From Synchiropus splendidus (lineage: Eukaryota; Chordata; Actinopteri; Syngnathiformes; Callionymidae): a stretch of 64,000 bases of DNA. Below, piece after piece: positions 1 to 13,700 of this stretch. The stretch's first letter is position 1, and the number at the start of each line of letters is the position of its first letter. A program made the position numbers and the translations under genes. The DNA lies in NCBI RefSeq assembly GCF_027744825.2, contig NC_071349.1:3348001-3412000 (forward strand), read 5' to 3'. The notes below the pieces were generated by a model. The model was not told the origin of the DNA and made no database searches. It worked only from the letters and a program-made list of their open reading frames with translations.

Positions 1-3000
1 GATAACTTTGGAAAAACACTTCAGACAACTTAGATTTGATGTGCAACTATTAGAAATACCCTTTCTGATATAGTGGGAGGTGAAAATTTCATGTTCTGAA
101 GCATCCCTGCAAAGTTATTTCACAATGCAGGAAACGCGTTTTCAGCCTGAGATAAGGTCGATTCCGGATCGCCAAACATAAGAATGTTGATAACTTTGGA
201 AAAACACTTCAGACAGCTTAGATTTGATGTGCAACTACTAGAAAGACCCTTTCTGCTATAGTGGGATGTTAAAATTTCATGTTCTGAAGCTTCCCTGCAT
301 AGTTATGCCAAAATATGTAAAACGCGTTTTCAGGCTGAGATAAGGTGGGTTCCGGAACGCCAAACATAAAAATGTTGATAACTTTCGAAAAACACTTCAG
401 ACAGCTTAGATTTGATGTGCAACTACTAGAAAGACCCTTTCTGCTATAGTGGGAAGTGAAAATTTCATGTTCTGAAGCTTCCCTGCAAAGTTATGGCACA
501 ATGCAGAAAACGCGTTTTCAGCCTGAGATAAGGTGGGTTCCAGAACGCCAAACATAAAAATGTTGATAACTTTGGAAAAACACTTCAGACAGCTTAGATT
601 TGATGTGCAACTCCTCGAAAGACCCTATCTGCTATAGTGGGAGGCGAACATTTCATGTTCTGAAGCATCCCTGCAAAGTTATGCAACAATGCAGGAAACG
701 CGTTTTCAGCCTGAGATAAGGTCGATTCCGGAACGCCAAACATAAAAATATTGATAACTTTGGAAAAACACTTCAGACAGCTTAGATTTGATGTGCAACT
801 ACGAGAAAGACCCTTTCTGCTATAGTGGGAGGTGAAAATTTCAAGTTCTGAAGCTTCGATGCAAAGTTATGGCACAATGCGTAAAACTCGTTTTCAGCCT
901 GAGATGAGGTTGATTTCAGAACGCCAAACATAAAAATGTTGATAACTTTGGAAAAACACTTCAGACAGCTTAGATTTGATGCGCAACTACGAGAAAGACC
1001 CTTTCTGCTATAGTGGGAGGTGAAAATTTCATGTTCTGAAGCTTCGCTGCAAAGTTGTGGCACAATGCAGAAAACGCATTTTCAGCCTGAGAAAAGGTGG
1101 GTTCCGGAACGCCAAACATAAAAATGTTGATAACTTTGGAAAAACACTTCAGACAGCTTAGATTTTATTTGCAACAACTAGAGAGACCCTTTCTGCTATA
1201 GTGGGATTTGAAAATTTCATGTTCAGAAGCTTCCCTGCAAAGTTATGGCAGAATGCGTAAATCGCGTTATCAGCCTGAGATAAGGTCGATTCCGGAACGC
1301 CAAACATAAAAATGTTGATAACTTTGGAAAAACACTTCAGACAGCTTAGATTTGATGTGCAACTACTAGAAAGACCCTTTCTGGTATTGTGTGAGTTGAA
1401 AATTTCATGTTCTGAAGCTTCCCTGCAAAGTTATGAGACAATGCAGAAAACAATTTTTCATCCTGAGATAAGGTCAATTCCGGAACGCCAAACATAAAAA
1501 TGTTGATAACTTTGGAAAAACACATCAGACAGCTTAGATTTGATCTGCAACTACTTGAAAGAGCCTTTCTGCTATAGTGGGAGGTTAAAATTTCATGTTC
1601 GGAAGCTTCCATGCAAAGTTATGGCACAATGCAGACAACTCGTTTTCAGCCTGAGATAAAGTCGATTCTGGAACGCCAAACATAAAAATGTTCATAACTT
1701 TCGAAAGACACTTCAGACAGCTTAGATTTGATGTGAAACTACTAAAAAGACCATTTCTGCTATAGTGGGATGTGAACATTTCATGTTCTGAAGCTTCCCT
1801 GCAAAGTTATGGCACAATGCAGAAAACGTGTTTTCAGCCTGAGATAAGGTTGATTCTGGAACGCCAAACATAAAAATGTTGATAACTTTGGAAAAACACA
1901 TCAGACAGCTTAGATTTGATCTGCAACTACTAAAAAGACCCTTTCTGCTATAGTGGGAGGAGAACATTTCATGTTCGGACGCTTCCCTGCAAAGTTATGG
2001 CACAATGCAGACAATGCGTTTTCAGCCTGAGATAAGGTCGATTCTGGAACGCCAAACATAAAAATGTTGATAACTTTCGAAAAACACTTCAGACAGCTTA
2101 GATTTGATGTGCAACTACTCGAAAGACCCTTTCTGCTTTAGTGGGATGTTGAAATGTCATGTTCTGAAGCTTCCCTGCAAAGTTATGGCACACTGCAGAA
2201 AACGCGTTTTCAGCATGAGACAAGGTCAATTACGGAATGCCAAACATAAAAATATGATAACTTTGAAAAAACACTTCAGACAGCTTAGATTTGATGTGCA
2301 ACTACTAGAAAGACCCTTTCTGCTATGGTGGGAGGTGAAAATTTCATGTTCTGAAGTTTCCCTGTAAAGTTGTGGCACAATGCAGAAAACGCGCTTTCAG
2401 CCAGAGATAAGGTCGATTCTGGAATGCCAAACATAAAAATGTTGATAACTTTGGAAAAACACTTCAGAGAGCTTAGATTTGACGTGCAACTACTAGAATG
2501 ACCCTTTCTGCTGTAGTGGGAGTTGAAAATTTCATGTTCTGACGCTTCCCTGCAAAGTTATGGCACAATGCAGAAAACGTGTTTTCAGCCTGAGATAAGG
2601 TCGATTCAGGAACGCCAAATATAAAAATGTTGAAAACTATCGAAAAACACTTCAGACAGCTTAGATTTGATGTGCAACTACTAGAAAGACCCTTTCTGCT
2701 ATAGTGGGATGTTGAAATGTCATGTTCTGAAGCTTCCCTGCAAAGTTATGGCACAATGCAGAAAACGCGTTTTCAGCATGAGACAAGGTCAATTACGGAA
2801 CGCCAAACATAAAAATATGATAACTTTGAAAAAACACTTCAGACCGCTTAGATTTGGTGTGCAACTACTAGAAAGACCCTTTCTGCTATAGTGGGAGGTG
2901 AAAATTTCATGTTCTGAAGTTTCCCTGCAAAGTTATGGCACAATGTAGAAAACGCGTTTTCAGCCAGAGATAAGGTCGATTCTGGAATGCCAAACATAAA

Positions 3001-6000
3001 AATGTTGATAACTTTGGAAAAACACTTCAGACAGCTTAGATTTGATGTGCAACTACTAGAAAGACCCTTTCTGCTATAGTGGGATGTTAAAATTTCATGT
3101 TCTGAAGCTTCCCTGCATAGTTATGCCAAAATATGTAAAACGCGTTTTCAGGCTGAGATAAGGTGGGTTCCGGAACGCCAAACATAAAAATGTTGATAAC
3201 TTTCGAAAAACACTTCAGACAGCTTAGATTTGATGTGCAACGACTAGAAAGACCCTTTCTGCTATAGTGGGATGTGAAAATGTCATGTTCTGAAGCTTCC
3301 CTGCAAAGTTATGGCACAATGCAGAAAAGGTGTTTTCAATAAGGTGCGATCCGGAACGCTAAACATAAAAATGTTGATAACTTTGGAACAACACTTCAGA
3401 CAGCTTAGATTTGATTTGCAACTACTAGAAATACCCTTTCTGCTCCAGTGGGAGGTGAAAATTTCATGTTCTAAAGCTTCCCTGCAAAGTCATGGCACAA
3501 TGCAGAAAACGCGTTTTCAGCCTGAGATAAGGTGGGTACCAGAACGCCAAACATAAAAATGTTGATAACTTTGGAAATACACTTCAGACAGCTTAGAATT
3601 GATGTGCAACTACTAGAAAGACCCTTTCTGCTACAGTGGGAGGTGAAAATTTCATGTTCTGAAGCTTCCCTACAAAGTTATGCCACAATGCAGGAAACGC
3701 GTTTTCAGCCTGAGATAAGTTCGATTCCGGAACGCCAAACATAAAAATTTTGATAACTTTGGAAAAACACTTCAGACAGCTTAGATTTGATGTGCAACTA
3801 CTAGAAAGACCCTTTCTGCTATAGTGGGAGGTGAAAATTTCATGTTCTGAGGCTTCCATGCAAAGTTATGGCACAATGCGTAAAAAGCGTTTTCAGCCTG
3901 AGATAAGGTCGATTCCGGAACGCCAAACATAAGAATGTTGATAACTTTGCAAAAACACTTCAGACAACTTAGATTTGATGTGCAACTACTTGAAATACCC
4001 TTTCTGCTATAGTGGGAAGAGAAAATTTCATGTTCTGAAGTCTCCCTGCAAAGTTATGGCACTATCCAGAAAACGCGATTTCAGCCTGAGATGAGGTTGA
4101 TTTCAGAACGCCAAACATAAAAATGTTGAGAACTTTGGAAAAACACTTCAGACAGCTTAGATTTGATGTGCAACTACTAGAAAGACCCTTTCTGCTATAG
4201 TGGGATATGAAAATTTCATGTTCTGAAGCTTCCCTGCAAAGTTGTGGCAGAATGCGTGAATCCTGTTTTCAGTCTGAGATAAGGTCGATTGCGGAACGGC
4301 AAACATAAAAGTGTTGATAACTTTGGAAAAACACTTCAGACAGCTTCGATTTGATGTGCACCTACTAGAAAGACCCTTTCTGCTATAGTGGGAGGTGAAA
4401 ATTTCATGTTCTGAAGCTTCCCTGCAAAGTTATGGCACATTGCAGAAAACACGTTTTCAGCCTGAGATAAGGTCGATTCCGGAACGCCAAACATAAAAAT
4501 GTTGATAACTTTCGAAAAACACTTCAAACAGCTTAGATTTGATGTGCAACTACGAGAAAGACCCTTTCTGCTATAGTGGGATGTTTAAATGTCATGTTCT
4601 GAAGCTTCCCTGCAAAGTTATGGCACAATGCAGAAAACGCGTTTTCAGCATGAGACAAGGTCAATTCCGGAACGCCAAACATAAAAATATGATAACTTTG
4701 AAAAAACAATTCAGACAGCTTAAATTTGATGTGCAACTACTAGAAAGACCCTTTCAACTATAGTGGGAGGTGAAAATTTCATGTTCTGAAGTTTCCCTGC
4801 AAAGTTATGGCACAAAGCAGAAAACGCGTTTTCAGCCAGAGATAAGGTCGATTCTGGAATGCCAAACATAAAAATGTTGATAACTTTGGAAAAACACTTC
4901 AGACAGCTTAGATTTGACGTGCACCTACTAGAAAGACCCTTTCTGCTGTAGTGGGAGGTGAAAATTTCATGTTCTGAAGATTCCCTGCAAAGTTATGGCA
5001 CAATGCAGAAAACGCGTTTTCAGCCTGAGATAAGGTCGATTCCGGAACGCCAAACATAAAAATGTTGATAACTTTGGAAAAACACTTCAAACAGCTTAGA
5101 TTTGATGTGCAACTACTAGAAAGACCCTTTCTGCTATAGTGGGAGGTGAAAATGTCATGTTCTCAAGCTTCCCTGCAAAGTTATGGCACAATGCAGAAAA
5201 GGTGTTTTCAATAAGGTGCGATCCGGAACGCTAAACATAAAAATGTTGATAACTTTGGAACAACACTTCAGACAGTATAGATTTGATTTGCAACTACTAG
5301 AAAGACCCTTTCTGCTACAGTGGGATGTGAAAATTTCATGTTCTGAAGCTTCCCTGCAAAGTTTTGGCACAATGCAGAAAACAAGTTTTTAGCCTGAGAT
5401 AAGGTCGATTCCGGTACGCCAAACATAAAAATGTTGATAACTTTAGAAAAACACTTCAGACAGCTTAGATTTGATGTGCAACTACTAGAAAGACCCTTTC
5501 TGCTATAGTGGGAAGTGAAAATTTGATGTTCTGAAGCTTCTCTGCAAAGTTATGGCACAATGCAGAAAACTCGTTTTCAGGCTGAGATAAGGTCGATTCC
5601 GGAACGCCAAACATAAAAATGTTGATAACTTTAGAAAAACACTTCAGACAGCTTAGATTTGATGTGCAACTACTAGAAAGACCCTTTCTGCTATAGTGGG
5701 ATGTGAAAATTTCATGTTCTGAAGGTTCCCTGCAAAGTTATGGCGCAATGCGTAAAACCCGTTTTCATCCTGACATAAGGTCGATTCCGGTAAGCCAAAC
5801 ATAAAAATGTTGATAACTTTGGAAAAACACTTCAGACACCTTAGATTTGATGTGCAACTACTAGAAAGACCCTTTCTGATACAGTGGGAGGTGAAGATTT
5901 CGTGTTCTGAAGCTTCCCAGCAAAATTATGGCACAATGCTGAAAACGCGTTTTCAGCATGAGATAAGGTGGGTTCCGGAACGCCAAACATATGAATGTTG

Positions 6001-8388
6001 ATAACTTTTGAAAAACACTTCAGACAGCTTAGATTTGATGTGCAACTACTAGAAAGACCCGTTCTGCTATAGTGGCAAGTGAAAATTTCATGCTCTGAAG
6101 CTTTCTTTCAAATTTATGGCACAATGCGAAAAACGCGTTTTCAGCCTGAGATAAGGTCGATTCCGGAACGCCAAACATAAAAATGTTGATAACTTTGGAA
6201 AAACACTGCAGACAGCTTAGATTTGATGTGAAACTACGAGTAAAACCCTTTCTGCTATAGTAGGAAGTGAAAATTTCATGTTCTGAAGCTTCCCTGCAAA
6301 TTTTGTGGCACAATGTAGAAAACGCGTTTTTAGCCCGAGAGAAGGTCGATTCTGGAACGCAAACATAAAAAAAGTTGATAACCGTGGTAAAAACACTTCA
6401 GACAGCTTAGATTTGATGTGCAACTACTATAACTACCCTTTCTGCTATAGTTGGAGGTGAAAATTTCATGTTCTGAAGCTTCCCTGCAAAGTTATGGCAC
6501 AAAGCAGAAAACGCGTTTTCAGCCAGAGATAAGGTCGATTCTGGAATGCCAAACATAAAAATGTTGATAACTTTGGAAAAACACTTCAGACAGCTTAGAT
6601 TTGACGTGCACCTACTAGAAAGACCCTTTCTGCTGTAGTGGGAGGTGAAAATTTCATGTTCTGAAGATTCCCTGCAAAGTTATGGCACAATGCAGAAAAC
6701 GCGTTTTCAGCCTGAGATAAGGTCGATTCCGGAACGCCAAACATAAAAATGTTGATAACTTTGGAAAAACACTTCAAACAGCTTAGATTTGATGTGCAAC
6801 TACTAGAAAGACCCTTTCTGCTATAGTGGGAGGTGAAAATGTCATGTTCTCAAGCTTCCCTGCAAAGTTATGGCACAATGCAGAAAAGGTGTTTTCAATA
6901 AGGTGCGATCCGGAACGCTAAACATAAAAATGTTGATAACTTTGGAACAACACTTCAGACAGTATAGATTTGATTTGCAACTACTAGAAAGACCCTTTCT
7001 GCTACAGTGGGATGTGAAAATTTCATGTTCTGAAGCTTCCCTGCAAAGTTTTGGCACAATGCAGAAAACAAGTTTTTAGCCTGAGATAAGGTCGATTCCG
7101 GTACGCCAAACATAAAAATGTTGATAACTTTAGAAAAACACTTCAGACAGCTTAGATTTGATGTGCAACTACTAGAAAGACCCTTTCTGCTATAGTGGGA
7201 AGTGAAAATTTGATGTTCTGAAGCTTCTCTGCAAAGTTATGGCACAATGCAGAAAACTCGTTTTCAGGCTGAGATAAGGTCGATTCCGGAACGCCAAACA
7301 TAAAAATGTTGATAACTTTAGAAAAACACTTCAGACAGCTTAGATTTGATGTGCAACTACTAGAAAGACCCTTTCTGCTATAGTGGGATGTGAAAATTTC
7401 ATGTTCTGAAGGTTCCCTGCAAAGTTATGGCGCAATGCGTAAAACCCGTTTTCATCCTGACATAAGGTCGATTCCGGTAAGCCAAACATAAAAATGTTGA
7501 TAACTTTGGAAAAACACTTCAGACACCTTAGATTTGATGTGCAACTACTAGAAAGACCCTTTCTGATACAGTGGGAGGTGAAGATTTCGTGTTCTGAAGC
7601 TTCCCAGCAAAATTATGGCACAATGCTGAAAACGCGTTTTCAGCATGAGATAAGGTGGGTTCCGGAACGCCAAACATATGAATGTTGATAACTTTTGAAA
7701 AACACTTCAGACAGCTTAGATTTGATGTGCAACTACTAGAAAGACCCGTTCTGCTATAGTGGCAAGTGAAAATTTCATGCTCTGAAGCTTTCTTTCAAAT
7801 TTATGGCACAATGCGAAAAACGCGTTTTCAGCCTGAGATAAGGTCGATTCCGGAACGCCAAACATAAAAATGTTGATAACTTTGGAAAAACACTGCAGAC
7901 AGCTTAGATTTGATGTGAAACTACGAGTAAAACCCTTTCTGCTATAGTAGGAAGTGAAAATTTCATGTTCTGAAGCTTCCCTGCAAATTTTGTGGCACAA
8001 TGTAGAAAACGCGTTTTTAGCCCGAGAGAAGGTCGATTCTGGAACGCAAACATAAAAAAAGTTGATAACCGTGGTAAAAACACTTCAGACAGCTTAGATT
8101 TGATGTGCAACTACTATAACTACCCTTTCTGCTATAGTTGGAGGTGAAAATTTCATGTTCTGAAGCTTCCCTGCAAAGTTATGGTACAATGCTTAAAACG
8201 CACTTTCAGCCTGAGATCAGGTCGATTCCGCAACGCGAACATAAAAAAAGTTGATAACCGTGGAAAAACACTTCAGACAGCTTAGATTTGATGTGCAACT
8301 ACTAGAAAGACCCTTTCTGATACAGTGGGAGGTGAAAATTTCGTGTTCTGAAGCTTCCCAGCTAAATTATGGCACAGTGCAGAAAACG
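1..8388 (-). repeat. 188-bp satellite array, reverse orientation block
   Basis: Tandem monomers of about 188 bp, recognisable by landmarks repeated in every unit: GATAACTTTGGAAAAACAC, CTTCAGACAGCTTAGATTT, CTGCTATAGTGGGAGGTG and CGCCAAACATAAAAATG. Monomers differ by scattered substitutions and 1-10 nt indels. All are the reverse complement of the units to the right of 8388. Short open frames of 60-94 codons occur on both strands because the monomer is stop-poor, but 188 is not divisible by three, so frames shift at every unit and there is no coherent protein. I see no transposon insertion or unique sequence in this block. Confidence 0.97.
4790..8184 (-). repeat. Higher-order tandem duplication, period 1687 bp
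   Basis: A block of nine monomers is present twice in tandem (about 4790-6477 and 6478-8164, plus about 20 bp of match). Unusual variants recur exactly 1687 bp apart: the GGTGTTTTCAATAAGGTGCG deletion variant at 5205 and 6892, and the GTTGATAACCGTGG variant in the ninth unit. The copies look essentially identical, so the duplication is recent compared with divergence among monomers. Confidence 0.9.
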
Positions 8389-8406
8389 CGTTTTCTGCTT
8401 TGTGCC
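8371..8406. repeat. Head-to-head satellite inversion junction (near-palindrome)
   Basis: Satellite orientation reverses here. The junction is a 36-bp near-perfect palindrome centred between 8388 and 8389. The left arm is GGCACAGTGCAGAAAACG and the right arm CGTTTTCTGCTTTGTGCC, with 16 of 18 positions pairing. The centre coincides with the AAAACGCGTTTT palindrome that each ordinary monomer already carries, so the flip happened at a pre-existing dyad. Monomers on either side are not close mirror copies of one another beyond ordinary similarity, so this is not a young long palindrome. Confidence 0.88.
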
Positions 8407-9090
8407 AAAACTTTGATGGGAATCTTCAAAACATGAAATTTTCACCTCCCACTATAGCAGAAAGGGTCTTTCTAGTAGTTGCACATCCAATCTAAGCTGT
8501 CTGAAATGTTTTTTCCAAAGTTATCAACATTTTTATGTTTGACGTTTCGGAACCCACCTTATCTCAGGCTGAAAACGCGTTTTCTGCATTGTTCCTTAAC
8601 TTTGCAGGGAAGCATAAGAACATGAAATTTTCACCTCCGACTATAGCAGAAAGGGTCTTTCTAGTAGTTGCACATCAAATCTAAGCTGTCTGAAATGTTT
8701 TCCGAAAGTTATCAACATTTTTATGTTTGGCGTTCCGGAATCGACCTTATCTCAGGATGAAAAATCGTTTTCTGCATTGTCCCATAACTTTGCAGGGAAA
8801 CTTCAGAACATGAAATGTTCACGTCCAACTATAGCAGAAAGGGTCTTTCTAGTAGTTGCACATCAAATCTAAGCTGTCTGAAGTGTTTTTCGAAAGTTAT
8901 CAACATTTTTATGTTTGGCGTTCCAGAATCGACCTTATCTCAGACTGAAAACGCGTGGTCTGCATTGTGCCATAACTTTGCATGGAAGCTTCGGAACATG
9001 AAATTTTAACCCCCCACTATAGCAGAAAGGGTCTTTCTAGTAGTTGCACATCAAATCTAAGCTGTCTGAAGTGTTTTTCCAAAGTTATCA

Positions 9091-10700
9091 ACATTGTTAT
9101 GTATGGTGTTCCGGAATCGACCTTATCTCAGGCTGAAAACGCGTTTAACGCATTGTGCCCTAACTTTGCAGGGAACCTTTAGAACATGAAATTTTCACCT
9201 TCCACTATAGCAGAAAGGGTCTTTCTAGTAGTTGCACATCAAATCTAAGCTGTCTGAAGTGTTTTTCTAAAGTTATCAACATTTTTATGTTTGGCGTTCC
9301 GGAATCGACCTTATCTCAGGCTGAAAACGCGTTTTCTGCATTGTGCCATATCTTTGCAGGGAAGCTTCAGAACATGAAATTTTAACCTCCCACTATAGCA
9401 GAAAGGGTCCTTCTAGTAGTTGCACATCAAATCTAAGCTGTCTGAAGTGTTTTTCCAAAGTTATCAACATTTTTATGTTTGGCGTTCCGGAATCGACCTT
9501 ATCTCAGGCGGAAAACGTTTTTTACGCTTTGTGCCATAACTTTGCAGGGAAGCTTCAGAAAATGAAATTTTCACCTCCCCCCTATCGCAGAAAGGGTTTT
9601 TCTAGTAGTTGTACATCAAATCTAAGCTGTTTGAAGTGTTTTTCCAAAGTTATCAACATTTTTATGTTTGGCGTTCCGGAATCGACCTTATCTCAGGCTG
9701 AAAACGCATTTTACGCATTGTGCCATAACTTTGCAGGGAAGCTTCAGAACATGAAATTTTCACCTCCCAGTATAGTAGAAAGGGTGTTTCTAGTAGTTGC
9801 ACATGATATCTAAGCTGTCTGAAGTGTTTTTCAAAAGTTATCAACATTGTTATGTATGGTGTTCCGGAATCTACCTTATCTCAGGCTGAAAACGCGTTTA
9901 ACGCATTGTGCCCTAACTTTGCAGGGAACCTTTAGAACATGAAATTTTCACCTTCCACTATAGCAGAAAGGGTCTTTCTAGTAGTTGCACATCAAATCTA
10001 AGCTGTCTGAAGTGTTTTTCTAAAGTTATCAACATTTTTATGTTTGGCGTTCCGGAATCGACCTTATCTCAGGCTGAAAACGCGTTTTCTGCATTGTGCC
10101 ATATCTTTGCAGGGAAGCTTCAGAACATGAAATTTTAACCTCCCACTATAGCAGAAAGGGTCCTTCTAGTAGTTGCACATCAAATCTAAGCTGTCTGAAG
10201 TGTTTTTCCAAAGTTATCAACATTTTTATGTTTGGCGTTCCGGAATCGACCTTATCTCAGGCGGAAAACGCTTTTTACGCTTTGTGCCATAACTTTGCAG
10301 GGAAGCTTCAGAAAATGAAATTTTCACCTCCCCCCTATCGCAGAAAGGGTTTTTCTAGTAGTTGTACATCAAATCTAAGCTGTTTGAAGTGTTTTTCCAA
10401 AGTTATCAACATTTTTGTGTTTGGCGTTCCGGAATCGACCTTATCTCAGGCTGAAAACGCATTTTACGCATTGTGCCATAACTTTGCAGGGAAGCTTCAG
10501 AACATGAAATTTTCACCTCCCAGTATAGTAGAAAGGGTGTTTCTAGTAGTTGCACATGATATCTAAGCTGTCTGAAGTGTTTTTCAAAAGTTATCAACAT
10601 TGTTATGTATGGTGTTCCGGAATCTACCTTATCTCAGGCTGAAAACGCGGTTAACGCATTGTGCCCTAACTTTGCAGGGAACCTTTAGAACATGAAATTT
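9091..10700 (+). repeat. Four-monomer higher-order repeat, period 753 bp
   Basis: Units 9091-9843 and 9844-10596 match closely, and a third copy starts at 10597. The diagnostic variant ACATTGTTATGTATGGTGTT occurs at 9091, 9844 and 10597. Each copy holds the unusual run CCTCCCCCCTATCGCAG. Confidence 0.88.
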
Positions 10701-13700
10701 TCACCTCCCACTATAGCAGAAAGGGTCTTTCTAGTAGATGCACATCAAATCTATGCTATCTGAAGTGTTTGTCCAAAGTTGTCAACATTTTTATGTTTGG
10801 CTATCCGAAACCCACCTTATCTCAGGCTGAGAACGCATTTTTTGCATTGTGCCATATATTCTAAGGGAAGGTTCAGAACATGAAATTTTCACCTCCCACT
10901 ATAGCAGAAAGGGCCTTTCTAGTAGTTTCACGTGAAATCTCAGCTGTCTGAAGTGTTTTTCCAAAGTTATCAACATTTTTATGTTTGGCGTTCCGGAACC
11001 CACCTCATCTCAAGCTGAAAACCCGTTTTCTGCATTGTGCCATAACTTTGCAGGGAAGCCTCAGAACATGAAATTTTCACCTGCCGCTATAGTAGAAAGG
11101 GTCTTTCTAGTAGTTGCACATCAAATCTAAGCTGTCTGAAGTGTTTTTACAAAGTTATCAACTTTTTTATGTTTCCCGTTCCGGAATCGACCTTATGTCA
11201 GGCTGAAAACGCGTTTTACGCATTGTGCCATAACTTTGCAAGGAAGCTTCAGAACATAAAAATTTCACATCCCACTATGGCAGAAATGGTATTTCTAGTA
11301 GTTACACTTCAAATCTAAGCAGTCTGGTGTTTTTCCAAAGTTATCAACATTTTTATGTTTCTCGTTCCTGAACCCACCTTATATCAGGCTGAAAATGCGT
11401 TTTCTGCATTGTGCCATAATTTTGCAGGGAAGCTTCAGAACATGAAATTTTCACCTCCCACTATAGCAGAAAAGGTATTTCTAGTAGTTACACTTCAAAT
11501 CTAAGCTCTCTGAAGTGTTTTTTCGAAAGTTATCAACATTTTTATGTTTGGCGTTCCGGAATCGACCTTATCTCAGGCTGAAAACGCGTTTTCTGCATTG
11601 TTCCATAACTTTGCAGGGAAGCTTCAGAACATGAAATGTTCACCTCCCACTATAGCAGAAAGTGCCTTTTTAGTAGTTGCACATCAAATCTATGCTGTCT
11701 GAAGTGTTTTTCCAAAGTTGTCAAAATTTTTATGTTTGGCGTTCCGAAACCCACCTTATCTCAGGCTGAAAACATGTTTTACGCATTGTGCCATAACTTT
11801 GCATAAAGCTTCAGCACATGAAATTTTCACCTCCCACTATAGCAGAAAGGGTCTTTCTAGCAGTTGCAGATCAAATCTAAGCTGACTGAAATGTTTTTCC
11901 AAAGTTATCAACATTTTTATGTTTGGCGTTCTGGAACCCACCTTATCTCAGACTGCAAACGTGTTTTTTGCATTGTGCCATAACTTTGCAGGGAAGCCTC
12001 AGAACATGACATTTTCACCTGCCGCTATAGTAGAAAGGGTCTTTCTAGTAGTTGCACATGATATCTAAGCTGTCTGAAGTGTTTTTCGAAAGTTATCCAC
12101 ATTTTTATGTTTGGTGTTCCGGAATTGACCTTATCTCAGGCTGAAAATGAGTTTTCTGCATTGTGCCATAACTTTGCAGGGAAGCTTCAGAACATGAAAT
12201 TTGCACCTCCCACTATAGCAGAAAGGGTATTTCTAGTAGTTGCAAATGAAATCTATGCTATCTGAAGTGTTTTTCAAAAGTTGTCAACATTTTTATGTTT
12301 GGCTTTCCGAAACCCACCTTATCTCACGCTGAGAACGCATTTTTTGCATTGTGCCATATATCCTAAGGGAAGGTTCAGAACATGAAATTTTCACCTCCCA
12401 CTATAGCAGAAAGGGCCATTCTAGTAGTTTCACGTCAAATCTCAGCTGTCTGAAGTGTTTTTTCAAAAGTTATCAACATTTTTATGTTTGGCGTTCGGGA
12501 ACCCACCTTATCTTAGGCTGAAAACGTGTTTTCTGCATTGTGCCATAACTTTGCAGGGAAGCCTCAGAACATGGCATTTTCACCTGCCGCTATAGTAGAA
12601 AGGGTCTTTCTAGTAGTTGCACATGATATCTAAGCTGTCTGAAGTTTTTTTCGTAAGTTATCAACATTTTTATGTTTGGCGTTCCGGAATCGACCTTATC
12701 TCTGGCTGAAAACGCGTTTTACGCATGGTGCCATAACTTTGGAGGGAAACTTCAGAACATGAAATTTTCACGTCCAACTATAGCAGAAAGGTTCTTTCTA
12801 GTAGTTGCACATCAATTCTAAGCTGTTTGAAGTGTTTTTCCAAAGTTCCAGAAACAACCTTATCTCAGGATGAAAAATCGTTTTCTGCATTTTCCCACAA
12901 CTTTCCACGGGAAGCTTCAGAACATGAAATTTTGACCTCCCACTATAGCAGAAAGGGTCGTTCTAGTAGTTGCACATCAAATCTAAGCTGTCTGAAATGT
13001 TTTTCCCAAAGTTATCAACATTTTTATGTTTGGCGTTCCGGAACCCACCTTATCTCAGGCTGAAAACGTATTTTCTTCATTGTGCCATAACTTTGCAGGG
13101 AAGCTTCAGAACATGAAATGTTCACCACCCACGATAACAGAAAGGGTCTTTCTAGTAGTTGCACATCAAATCTAAGCTGTCTGAAGTGGCTTTCCAAAGT
13201 TATCAACATTTTTATGTTTGGCGTATCGGAATAGACCTTATCTCAGGCAGAAAACGCGTTTTACGCATTGTGCCATAACTTTGGAGGGAAGCTTCAGAAC
13301 ATCGAATTTTCACCACCCACTATATCATAAAGGGTCTTTCTAGTAGTTGCACATCAACTCTAACCTGTCTGAAGTGTCTTTTCAAAGTTTTCAACATATT
13401 TATGTTTGGCGTTCCGGAATCGACCTTATCTCAGGCTGAAAAAGCGTCTTACGCATGGTGCAATAACTTTGCAGGGATGCTTCAGAACATGAAATTTTCA
13501 CTTCCCGCTATAGTAGAAAGGGTCTTTCTAGTAGTTGCACATCAAATCTAAGCTGTCTGAAGTGTTTTTCAAAAGTTCTAAACATTTTTATGTTTAGCGT
13601 TACGGAATCGAGCTTATCTCAGGCTGAAAACACGTTTTACGCATTGTGCCATAACTTTGCATAAAGCTTCAGAACATTACATTTTCACATCCTACCACAG

